Positions 1 through 5,158 of a stretch of DNA of 6,308 bases are shown in pieces. The first letter of the stretch is position 1; the number at the start of each line of letters is the position of its first letter. This DNA comes from an uncultured Eubacteriales bacterium (lineage in GTDB: Bacteria; Bacillota; Clostridia; Oscillospirales; Oscillospiraceae): assembly GCA_900555795.1 (NCBI GenBank), contig USMP01000084.1:1-6308 (forward strand), in the 5' to 3' direction. The notes beneath the pieces are model-generated. The model saw only the letters and a list, made by a program, of their open reading frames with translations, was not told the origin of the DNA and did no database searches. The position numbers were made by a program, and so were the translations under genes.

Positions 1-98
1 TTATCTGGTACCTGCCTGCTCTGCTGGCCGCCGGTACCGCCGCGGGAGTCGCCGTGGGCGCCCTGGGCGGCGTGCTGACCCGACGGATTACCCTGTAA
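1..98 (+). CDS. C-terminal end of a membrane protein (5' part outside window)
   Basis: The frame beginning at base 3 is open to a TAA at 96-98 and gives 31 residues. They start IWYLPALLAAG, continue through a small-residue-rich hydrophobic stretch (GVAVGALGGVL) and end TRRITL. This looks like a final transmembrane helix followed by a short positively charged tail, which the positive-inside rule would place in the cytoplasm. Glycine/alanine-rich last helices ending in Arg-Arg are common in ECF-transporter S components and other small permeases, but too little is present to name a family. The next gene has its own promoter just after this stop, so the two need not be co-transcribed. That this is the end of a coding region is fairly likely; its function is unknown. 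Confidence 0.5.
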   Translation, partial: IWYLPALLAAGTAAGVAVGALGGVLTRRITL

Positions 99-114
99 AC
101 CGGGGAAAGACAGG

Positions 115-143
115 TTGCGCCATGGGGAAAAGGCGTGTATAAT
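115..143 (+). promoter_or_regulatory. Sigma-A-like promoter of the DegV-family gene
   Basis: A perfect -10 TATAAT lies at 138-143. It is 17 nt downstream of a weak -35, TTGCGC at 115-120, which matches only the TTG of the consensus. Transcription would begin near 150 and leave a leader of about 55 nt. A 5-bp inverted repeat, ACCGG/CCGGT at 153-173, falls in that leader and is probably unimportant. Confidence 0.6.
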
Positions 144-204
144 AGTAGAAATACCGGCGGATAGGCCTCCGGTGAATAACTGGCGATAAAGGAAAGAGTG
201 AATC

Positions 205-1098
205 ATGACTCCAAAATTTGCCCTCATCAGCGACGGCTCCTGCGACTTCTCCCTGGCGGAAGCGGCGCAGCTGTACGTGACCCTGGCGCCCTTTTATGTC
301 TCCTTCGATGACAAGACCTACCGTCGGGAGGCCTATGAAGTCGGGGTGCGGGACTTTTACGAGGAGATGGTCCGAAACCCCGGCGTGTTCCCCAAGTCCA
401 GCATGCCCTCCGTGGATGACTATATGACCCTGCTGCGCCCCTTTGCCCAAGCGGGGACACCGGTGCTGTGCGTGTGCATTACCACAAAATTCAGCGGCTC
501 CTACGGCTGCGCCACAGCGGCGGCGGGACTTATAGCGGAGGAGTTTCCCGGCTGCGCCATCCACGTGATGAACAGCCGCGTCAACACCGTGCTCCAGGGG
601 GAACTGGTGCGGGAGGCGGTCCGCCTGCGGGACGAGGGCTGCACCCTGGAGGAGGCGGTGGAGCGGCTGGAGCGGGTTATTCCTACCGGGCGCATCATCT
701 TTACCGTGGGCAGCATGGACTATCTCCAAATGGGCGGGCGCATTGGTCAAGTGGCCAGCGTGGTGTCCGGGGCCCTGGGGATCAAGCCGCTGATTATTCT
801 GAAGGAAGGGGAAATCTTCCCCGCCGGCATCTTCCGCAGCCGGGAAAAGGGCAAAGCCCGGCTCATCGAACTGGCCCGCCGGCATTTTGCGGGGGGCCAG
901 GAGGACCCAGAGACCTACCGGTTTGTGGTGGGCTATGGCTACGACGAGCAGGAGGCCCGCCATTTCCGGGACCAGCTTGTGGAAATGCTCAGGGATTTTT
1001 GCGCGGCGGTGGAGGTACCGGTACGGCAGATTGGGGCAACCATCGGCGTGCATACCGGGCCCTACCCCATCGGCCTGGCCCTGCTGAAGCGGGCATAA
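205..1098 (+). CDS. DegV family protein (FakB-type fatty-acid-binding protein)
   Basis: The 297-aa product has the usual length for the DegV/FakB family. These soluble proteins bind one fatty acid; in Firmicutes FakB presents it to the kinase FakA, giving acyl-phosphate for phospholipid synthesis. Family hallmarks seen in order are SDGSCD (residues 9-14), KSSMPS (64-69, the usual T-S-Q-P-S position), the SGSYG loop (97-101), LQMGGRIG (174-181), GIKPLI (192-197) and the C-terminal HTGPYPIGL (283-291). The ATG is supported by GGAAAGAG at 191-198, 6 nt upstream, and by the immediate SDG motif near the N-terminus. The gene has its own promoter, and no fakA is visible. It converges on the NlpC/P60 gene. 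Membership of the family is secure; which fatty acid it binds, and whether it works with FakA here, cannot be told from sequence alone. Confidence 0.93.
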   Translation: MTPKFALISDGSCDFSLAEAAQLYVTLAPFYVSFDDKTYRREAYEVGVRDFYEEMVRNPGVFPKSSMPSVDDYMTLLRPFAQAGTPVLCVCITTKFSGSYGCATAAAGLIAEEFPGCAIHVMNSRVNTVLQGELVREAVRLRDEGCTLEEAVERLERVIPTGRIIFTVGSMDYLQMGGRIGQVASVVSGALGIKPLIILKEGEIFPAGIFRSREKGKARLIELARRHFAGGQEDPETYRFVVGYGYDEQEARHFRDQLVEMLRDFCAAVEVPVRQIGATIGVHTGPYPIGLALLKRA

Positions 1099-1112
1099 CC
1101 GCATACATAGAA

Positions 1113-1143
1113 AGAGGGCCGCGGATTTCATCCGCGGCCCTCT
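1113..1143. terminator. Strong hairpin between convergent genes (first of two)
   Basis: The 14-bp stem is perfect: arms 1113-1126 (AGAGGGCCGCGGAT) and 1130-1143 with a TTC loop. It lies 15 nt after the DegV stop. On the + strand it lacks a good U-run (TCTGGGC follows). Read on the - strand it continues CTCTTTCTATG, which is more U-rich. It may therefore act on both strands, and better as the distal terminator for the leftward NlpC/P60 transcript. Confidence 0.6.
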
Positions 1144-1149
1144 GGGCAA

Positions 1150-1181
1150 AAGAGGCCTGCCACATATGCGGCAGGCCTCTT
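1150..1181 (-). terminator. Hairpin terminator of the NlpC/P60 unit
   Basis: The 12-bp stem is perfect: AAGAGGCCTGCC at 1150-1161 pairs with GGCAGGCCTCTT at 1170-1181 around an 8-nt loop containing CATATG. On the - strand it begins 11 nt beyond the NlpC/P60 stop, and the stem runs into TTTT followed by GCCC, a short U-tract. It is the closest terminator candidate for the leftward transcript and would also block read-through from DegV. Confidence 0.65.
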
Positions 1182-1192
1182 CATCCTTCCAG

Positions 1193-2293
1193 CTACCCCA
1201 GGCGCTTTGCGCCCTTATAGTAGCCATTATAATAGTCCTCCGTCAGACTGCTGATGCGCACATATTTGCCGCTGGAGCCGGAGGAGGCGTGTACGAACTC
1301 GTCGTTTCCGATATAGATGCCCACATGGGAGCAGGCCTTGCCATTGCTGCGGGAGGGGTCACAGAAGAGCACCAGATCGCCGGGCTGCAGGTCGGACCGC
1401 TCCACATACTCTCCCGAATCGTTCCACTGGGAGGTGGCAGAATGGGGTAGGCTATAGCCGAACTGGCTGAACACATACATCGTAAAGCCGGAGCAGTCAA
1501 ACCCCTTGGCGGAGGCCCCGCCATAGGCATAGGGGGTTCCCAGATAACTCAGGGCCAGGGCCGCCACCTCCTCACCGATGGCGCTGGAGGTGCTGCCGCT
1601 GTACTCCCGGAGATAGTCGGCACAGATAAAGCCCACCGCGCCGTTCACAGAGACGCTGTACCAGCCGTTCTCCAGGCCCAGCAGTTCTACAATGTTGCCG
1701 GCGTAGACCTTCGTGACAATGCCGCCCTCCGTGGAGGGGATGTCCCGCACATTGACGCAGTCGCCGGTCACGATTCCCCGGGTTTCCTCCAACTCCAGAG
1801 GCAGTGCGTCGGAGGTGACAAAGTCCCGGTTCACATAGCCCGTCAGGCCGTTCCAGGACACCAGGCACCATTCGTCCCCGGCCTCCAGCAGCGTCACCTG
1901 GGCACCCTTGTTCAGCCCGGCAATAATCTGATGGTCCAGAGAGGGGCCGGAGCGGAAGTTGACAGAACTGGCGTTGATTACCGCGGCTTCCCCGGCGCTG
2001 CCGGACACAGCAACCACCTCATTGGGGGTGTAGCTGACATATTCAGCCGCCACATAGCCCGTTACCTCACCGTAGCTTACCTGGTACCACCCCTCCTGTA
2101 CCTCACTGACGGAGACCTTTGTCCCCTCCAGCAGATATGTAACGGTGGCCGCCTCGGTAGAGGGCTCGCTGCGCAGGCGCAGGGAGTCAGTCTCCACCAC
2201 GGCGATCCCCAATTCGGAGGCGGCGGCGGTCAGGGTCAGGAACAGGGCGGCCAGCGCCGCCAGGACAATGCTCTTGCTCACAGCTTTCCTCAT
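1193..2293 (-). CDS. Secreted SH3b-NlpC/P60 peptidoglycan endopeptidase
   Basis: The 366-aa product starts with a Sec signal peptide (MRK, then a hydrophobic core at about 9-22, likely cleavage after A25). Three bacterial SH3 repeats follow at about 29-88, 104-160 and 173-230; each has the LRLRS/VNFRSGPS/VNVRDIPS type signature. A short Ser/Gly linker leads to a C-terminal NlpC/P60 domain (about 238-366). The catalytic Cys267 is in FDCSGF, His323 in CSHVGIYIG, and the third polar residue is His335 in FVHASS. Enzymes of this family cut peptidoglycan stem peptides, often the gamma-D-Glu-diaminopimelate bond, and the SH3b repeats bind the wall. No membrane anchor or sortase motif is present. The ATG is supported by AGAGAGG 7 nt upstream (2301-2307). 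The gene lies 32 nt downstream of the small hypothetical gene and is probably co-transcribed with it. Five extra cysteines outside the active site are unusual for an exported protein. Confidence 0.95.
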   Translation of the reverse strand: MRKAVSKSIVLAALAALFLTLTAAASELGIAVVETDSLRLRSEPSTEAATVTYLLEGTKVSVSEVQEGWYQVSYGEVTGYVAAEYVSYTPNEVVAVSGSAGEAAVINASSVNFRSGPSLDHQIIAGLNKGAQVTLLEAGDEWCLVSWNGLTGYVNRDFVTSDALPLELEETRGIVTGDCVNVRDIPSTEGGIVTKVYAGNIVELLGLENGWYSVSVNGAVGFICADYLREYSGSTSSAIGEEVAALALSYLGTPYAYGGASAKGFDCSGFTMYVFSQFGYSLPHSATSQWNDSGEYVERSDLQPGDLVLFCDPSRSNGKACSHVGIYIGNDEFVHASSGSSGKYVRISSLTEDYYNGYYKGAKRLG

Positions 2294-2325
2294 TCGTACA
2301 CCTCTCTTTTGTCCGATCCGCCGGC

Positions 2326-2616
2326 TTACTTACCGGCCAGCGCCCGCTCCAGCCAGATGGCGGAAATGTCCATAGCGGCGTAAAGGCTGTCCTTCTCGCT
2401 CTTTTTCACCACCCGGTCCCGGCTCTTGCAGTCCGGGGCGGTGCGCTGGAGCTCCACGGAAACCTTGGTGGCTACCTCCAGATCCTTCTCCTTGCGGGTT
2501 TCCTTCACCTGCATGAGGATGATAAAGGGATCGGCCATGGAGCCGTAGTAGATCATATTGCCGACACGGCGGAGAGGATGATTTTTATAAATCAGGCCTT
2601 CCGTATTCTGGGCCAA
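2326..2616 (-). CDS. Small conserved-looking hypothetical protein, about 96 aa
   Basis: I do not recognise a named family. The product is a soluble, charged protein without signal peptide or membrane segment. It opens AQNTEGLIYK, followed by an IYYG segment and a hydrophobic beta-like stretch, FIILMQV (31-37). A Lys/Glu-rich middle and an RVVKKSEKDSLYAAMD segment (68-83) follow, with a helical tail ending LERALAGK. The start needs a decision. The longest frame begins at a GTG at 2625, but AAGGA (2627-2631) lies 1 nt from it, too close. A TTG at 2616 lies 10 nt from that core (8 nt from AGGAAG) and is preferred. Good coding character, a strong promoter and tight linkage to the NlpC/P60 gene (32-nt gap) argue that it is real. 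Pairing with a wall hydrolase hints at an envelope or stress role, which is inference only. Confidence 0.75.
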   Translation of the reverse strand: MAQNTEGLIYKNHPLRRVGNMIYYGSMADPFIILMQVKETRKEKDLEVATKVSVELQRTAPDCKSRDRVVKKSEKDSLYAAMDISAIWLERALAGK

Positions 2617-2622
2617 TGCAAT

Positions 2623-2631
2623 CACTTCCTT
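2623..2631 (-). promoter_or_regulatory. Ribosome binding site deciding the TTG start of the small protein
   Basis: On the - strand the site reads AAGGAAGTG. The GTG inside it (2623-2625) is in frame but almost touches the AAGGA core, so initiation there is unlikely. The TTG at 2614-2616 has normal spacing of about 8-10 nt. Confidence 0.5.
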
Positions 2632-2644
2632 ACTCTGTCATAAT

Positions 2645-2661
2645 TGTAACCAAATTGTAAC
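2645..2661 (+). promoter_or_regulatory. Candidate WalR (YycF) operator overlapping the -10 region
   Basis: The + strand shows TGTAAC (2645-2650), five bases, then TGTAAC (2656-2661). The published WalR/YycF recognition pattern of low-GC Gram-positives is TGT(A/T)A(A/T/C)-N5-TGT(A/T)A(A/T/C). All 12 specified positions fit, with the 11-bp spacing of one helical turn. The site covers the -10 hexamer and start point of a promoter that drives a peptidoglycan hydrolase gene, the class of target WalR controls. Covering the core promoter suggests repression, but that is inference. No regulator gene is in the window. Confidence 0.5.
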
Positions 2662-2683
2662 ATATTGTTCTCCCCTCTGTCAA
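2654..2683 (-). promoter_or_regulatory. Promoter of the small-protein / NlpC-P60 operon
   Basis: On the - strand a perfect -35 TTGACA (2678-2683) is followed by an 18-nt spacer and a -10 TACAAT (2654-2659). The -10 carries an extended TGT just upstream. The predicted start is near 2647, leaving a leader of about 30 nt before the TTG start. This is the strongest promoter match in the window. Confidence 0.75.
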
Positions 2684-2793
2684 CCAAAACCATAGCGCCG
2701 GAATATGGAAATTATTCCCGTTTTTTCGTCACTTTGCACAGGCCACCTCCCGCATTCCATCCCCGCCCAGCCGCCCTATCTCTTTTTAAATGC

Positions 2794-2829
2794 CCAGGGC
2801 GCCCGGAAGTGACTTCCCGGGCGCCCTGG
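2794..2829 (-). terminator. Long GC-rich hairpin after the PF06541 gene
   Basis: Arms CCAGGGCGCCCGGAAG (2794-2809) and 2813-2829 pair over 16 bp around a TGA loop, with one bulged C at 2818. The hairpin begins 9 nt beyond the stop of the leftward gene. On the - strand it is followed by GCATTTAAAAAG, so the U-tract is poor. The terminator call rests mainly on stem strength and position. Apart from this hairpin and the promoter above, the 2626-2838 intergenic stretch holds nothing I can identify. Confidence 0.55.
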
Positions 2830-2838
2830 CGTTGATGC

Positions 2839-3861
2839 CTATTTTCCAAACCGCATATTGGCGAAGATGCGTTCCATCCGCTCATCCGGAAACCGCTGAT
2901 CCACAAATTCCCAGAAGGAACTGGGGGCGCTCTGGCCGGCAACCCGCTCCGACCAGCGCCACACCGCCACACAGGAGACGGCGGCGTTCACCACCATAAA
3001 GGCCACCAGCACCCATGTCAGACACTTGCCGAACCGATTTGGCAGCTTCAAAATCCACTTGGCCATGCGGGGATAGAGATCCTTGATCCACAGCACGCCC
3101 AGCACGCCCCAGAACACGGAGTACAGCAGGCAGATCCGGCCGTTGAGGTTCAGCGGCAGCGCGCTGTAATCCCAGGAGCGGGAGCCGAACACCATCTCCT
3201 GCCCCCAGGAGCAGACGTACTCCACCACGCTGCCCACCACCATTCCGCCCAGGAAGGACCAAATGTACCCCTGGTTGCGGTACCGGTACAGCGCCAGCGT
3301 CATCAGCACCGCCCCCGCCCCGTAGAGCAGGTTGAAGGGGCCGTACACCAGTCCCGCCCGGCTTTCGATATAGCCATAGCGCACCAGACACCACAGCATC
3401 TCCACCACTACGCCGGCGAAGCTGCCCACCACGCACACCAAAAACAGCTTATAGAGGTTGATACCCTGGGCAAAATGCTTCTGCCGCTTCTCCTCCAGGT
3501 CAATGGCGGCGTTTGCCGGCGGGTTCAGCAGATACCACTTCCGATCCCGGCTGGTGCGGGTGTCCCGCAGCCGGGCACTCAACTCGCTGGCCAGACCCGA
3601 CGTCTTCTGGAACGCCAGGCCCAGCTGCTGGGACGCCCGCTGCAGGGAGGCAACCTCCGCCTCCACCGCCTGCTCCAAATCTGTTTTTCCGCCGGTTCCC
3701 TTCTCCAGCGACTCCTCGGCCAGCTGCATATAATAGCCGCCTTTCAGCCGCTCCTCCGCCTTGTCCGCCTCGGCCAGCGCCTGGGCGCCCAGACGCTCCA
3801 GCACCGGCTCGGTCACAGCCTGCTCCCGGCCCTTCGGCTCCATCTGCTCTTCCGGCTTCAC
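2839..3861 (-). CDS. PF06541-family membrane protein with hydrophilic N-terminal extension
   Basis: The 340-aa product has two halves. Residues 1-130 are hydrophilic and rich in Glu, Ala, Lys and Gln, probably helical or coiled coil (for example 20-104), with no signal peptide. Residues 136-300 contain about five transmembrane helices (near 136-160, 170-192, 199-219, 242-260, 280-301). Conserved-looking segments are SFAGVVVEMLW, GLVYGPFNLLYGAGAVL and SVVEYVCSWGQEMVFGSRSWDYS. This second half matches the pattern of the putative ABC-transporter type IV (CmpB-like, PF06541) family. Despite the name, its transport role is unproven and no ATPase is nearby. The GTG start is chosen because GGAGG (3870-3874) lies exactly 8 nt upstream; an internal ATG at codon 7 lacks such a site. 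It is transcribed alone from its own promoter, divergent from luxE. Confidence 0.8.
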   Translation of the reverse strand: MKPEEQMEPKGREQAVTEPVLERLGAQALAEADKAEERLKGGYYMQLAEESLEKGTGGKTDLEQAVEAEVASLQRASQQLGLAFQKTSGLASELSARLRDTRTSRDRKWYLLNPPANAAIDLEEKRQKHFAQGINLYKLFLVCVVGSFAGVVVEMLWCLVRYGYIESRAGLVYGPFNLLYGAGAVLMTLALYRYRNQGYIWSFLGGMVVGSVVEYVCSWGQEMVFGSRSWDYSALPLNLNGRICLLYSVFWGVLGVLWIKDLYPRMAKWILKLPNRFGKCLTWVLVAFMVVNAAVSCVAVWRWSERVAGQSAPSSFWEFVDQRFPDERMERIFANMRFGK

Positions 3862-3924
3862 ACGCTATACCTCCATAAAAAAAATCGGGATCCTTACCAG
3901 CTTTCCCCCTCCTAGCTAGGCTAT

Positions 3925-3953
3925 ACTTTACCTTGTTCCGGTCCCCTTGTCAA
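3925..3953 (-). promoter_or_regulatory. Promoter of the PF06541 gene
   Basis: On the - strand a perfect TTGACA (3948-3953), a 17-nt spacer and TAAAGT (3925-3930, 4 of 6 matches to TATAAT) precede a leader of about 57 nt. A 10-bp palindrome, CCTAGCTAGG (3911-3920), lies at the expected start point and could be an operator. A run of eight T residues on the - strand (3878-3885) lies just before the ribosome binding site. Confidence 0.6.
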
Positions 3954-3965
3954 CTATTACCACTC

Positions 3966-3995
3966 TGGACGCGCCCCATCGCCGTGTGGTACAAT
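3966..3995 (+). promoter_or_regulatory. Extended -10 promoter of the luxE-luxC operon
   Basis: TACAAT at 3990-3995 is preceded by TGG (3987-3989), an extended -10. A partial -35, TGGACG (3966-3971, 4 of 6), lies 18 nt upstream. The predicted start is near 4002, giving a leader of about 35 nt. Its -35 is only 12 bp from the -35 of the divergent PF06541 promoter. Confidence 0.6.
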
Positions 3996-4020
3996 GACTT
4001 TAAGAACCATATGTCTATAC

Positions 4021-4029
4021 AAAGGAGGG
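4021..4029 (+). promoter_or_regulatory. Ribosome binding site fixing the luxE start at 4037
   Basis: AAAGGAGGG is a near-perfect Shine-Dalgarno sequence 7 nt before the ATG at 4037. The in-frame TTG at 4031 is only 1 nt away and is unlikely to be used. Confidence 0.85.
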
Positions 4030-4036
4030 ATTGCTT

Positions 4037-5158
4037 ATGTCCCGGGCAAGCCGCCTCTTTCGGTGGCCGGACCCCTACGACACGGCGGGGACTGAGGCCA
4101 TTTTTGCCGCCGCCATGGCGGAAAACGCCGCCTATCAGGCCGCCAACTGCCCCGATTACGCCCGCATCCTGGAGCAGGAGGGCTTCGACCCGGCCGCCCT
4201 GGCCGCCGGGGACCTCTCCGCGCTGCCGCCGGTACCCACGGCCTATTTTAAGCGCCACCGGCTGCTGTCCATGCCGGAGCGCCGGCTTCTCGTCCGAGCC
4301 ACCTCCTCCGGCACCGGCGGAGTGAAAAGCCATATGGGCTTTGACTCCGGGAGTCTGCTGCGGGGGCTGGACATGGTCCTGCGCATGACCCGCCACCACC
4401 ATCTCCTCTCCCCCCGGCCCTGCCACTACTTTATTCTGGGCTACCAGCCCACCCACCATAATCATACCGCCTTCGCCAAAACCGGCTACGGCTTCACCTA
4501 CTTCGCCCCCGCCCTCAGCCGGACCTACGCCCTGATGTGGCGGGACGGGGGGTATCGGCTGGATTTGGAGGGGATGCTGGAAAACCTGGTCCGCCGGGCC
4601 TCGGGAAGCGCGCCCATCCGCACCATCGGCTTTCCCGCCTACACCTACCTGCTGCTCAGTGAAATGGAGAAGCGGGGCATCCGCCTGCAGACGGCCCCCG
4701 GCTCCCTGGTGACAATGGGGGGAGGCTGGAAGCAGTTTGAGGGGCAGAAGGTGGAGAAAGGGGAGTTGTACCGTCTGGCGGAGGCGGTGCTGGGCATTGA
4801 CGAGGCGCACTGCGTGGAGTTTTTTGGTGCGGTGGAGCACCCCATCCTCTATACCTCCTGCCCCTGCCACCACTTCCACGTGCCGGTGTACAGCCGGGTC
4901 ATCATCCGGGACATTGACACCCTCCGGCCGCTGCCGGAGGGCACGGCGGGGCTTGTGAATCTATTGACCCCCATGGCCATGAGCATGCCTGTTCTCAGCG
5001 TCCTGACCGACGACGTGGGCGTCCTTCATAACGCCAGCGACTGCCCCTGCGGTATCCCCAGCCCCTATCTGGAGCTGCTGGGCCGGGCGGGACTGCGGGA
5101 TATCGTCACCTGTGCCGCCGGCGCGGCGGAATTTTTAAAGGGAGGGATCGTCCCATGA
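4037..5158 (+). CDS. luxE: LuxE-like acyl-protein synthetase
   Basis: The 373-aa product matches LuxE in length and pattern. LuxE is an adenylate-forming enzyme that activates a fatty acid with ATP, moves the acyl group to its own cysteine and passes it to the LuxC reductase. Visible features are the nucleotide-binding loop TSSGTGGVKS (89-98), IGFPAYTYLL (197-206), GGGWK (228-232) and FFGAVEHPI (262-270), the last resembling the aromatic-Gly-x-x-Glu motif of the superfamily. The C-terminal CGIPSPYLELLGR is at 338-350. Cys359, in VTCAAGA, sits about where the acylated cysteine lies in luminous-bacteria LuxE (near residue 364). Two Cys-Pro-Cys pairs (275/277 and 336/338) might bind metal. The gene starts a rightward operon and overlaps luxC by ATGA, so translation is probably coupled. 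The natural substrate is unknown. Confidence 0.9.
   Translation: MSRASRLFRWPDPYDTAGTEAIFAAAMAENAAYQAANCPDYARILEQEGFDPAALAAGDLSALPPVPTAYFKRHRLLSMPERRLLVRATSSGTGGVKSHMGFDSGSLLRGLDMVLRMTRHHHLLSPRPCHYFILGYQPTHHNHTAFAKTGYGFTYFAPALSRTYALMWRDGGYRLDLEGMLENLVRRASGSAPIRTIGFPAYTYLLLSEMEKRGIRLQTAPGSLVTMGGGWKQFEGQKVEKGELYRLAEAVLGIDEAHCVEFFGAVEHPILYTSCPCHHFHVPVYSRVIIRDIDTLRPLPEGTAGLVNLLTPMAMSMPVLSVLTDDVGVLHNASDCPCGIPSPYLELLGRAGLRDIVTCAAGAAEFLKGGIVP

Noticed and set aside
88..1227. 379-codon open frame on the - strand opposite the DegV gene
   Set aside because: Its product is a low-complexity His/Gly/Pro-rich sequence with no recognisable domain, typical of the antisense frame of a GC-rich gene. The + strand product carries all DegV motifs.
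2700..2726. Possible + strand terminator: GGAATA/TATTCC stem followed shortly by six T residues
   Set aside because: The stem is only 6 bp and AT-rich, and no rightward gene ends nearby for it to terminate.
2712..2972. 86-codon - strand frame overlapping the end of the PF06541 gene
   Set aside because: Arg/Gly-rich out-of-frame shadow crossing the terminator hairpin, with no ribosome binding site or domain.
3878..3885. Eight T residues (- strand) in the leader of the PF06541 gene, as a possible attenuator
   Set aside because: The only stem before it is about 4 bp (GGGA/TCCC), too weak to call an attenuator. It may affect transcript slippage or ribosome access, but I cannot support that.
3950..4879. 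309-codon open frame on the - strand opposite luxE
   Set aside because: Gly/Gln/His-rich composition without domains; it covers both promoters and overlaps a clear LuxE coding frame.
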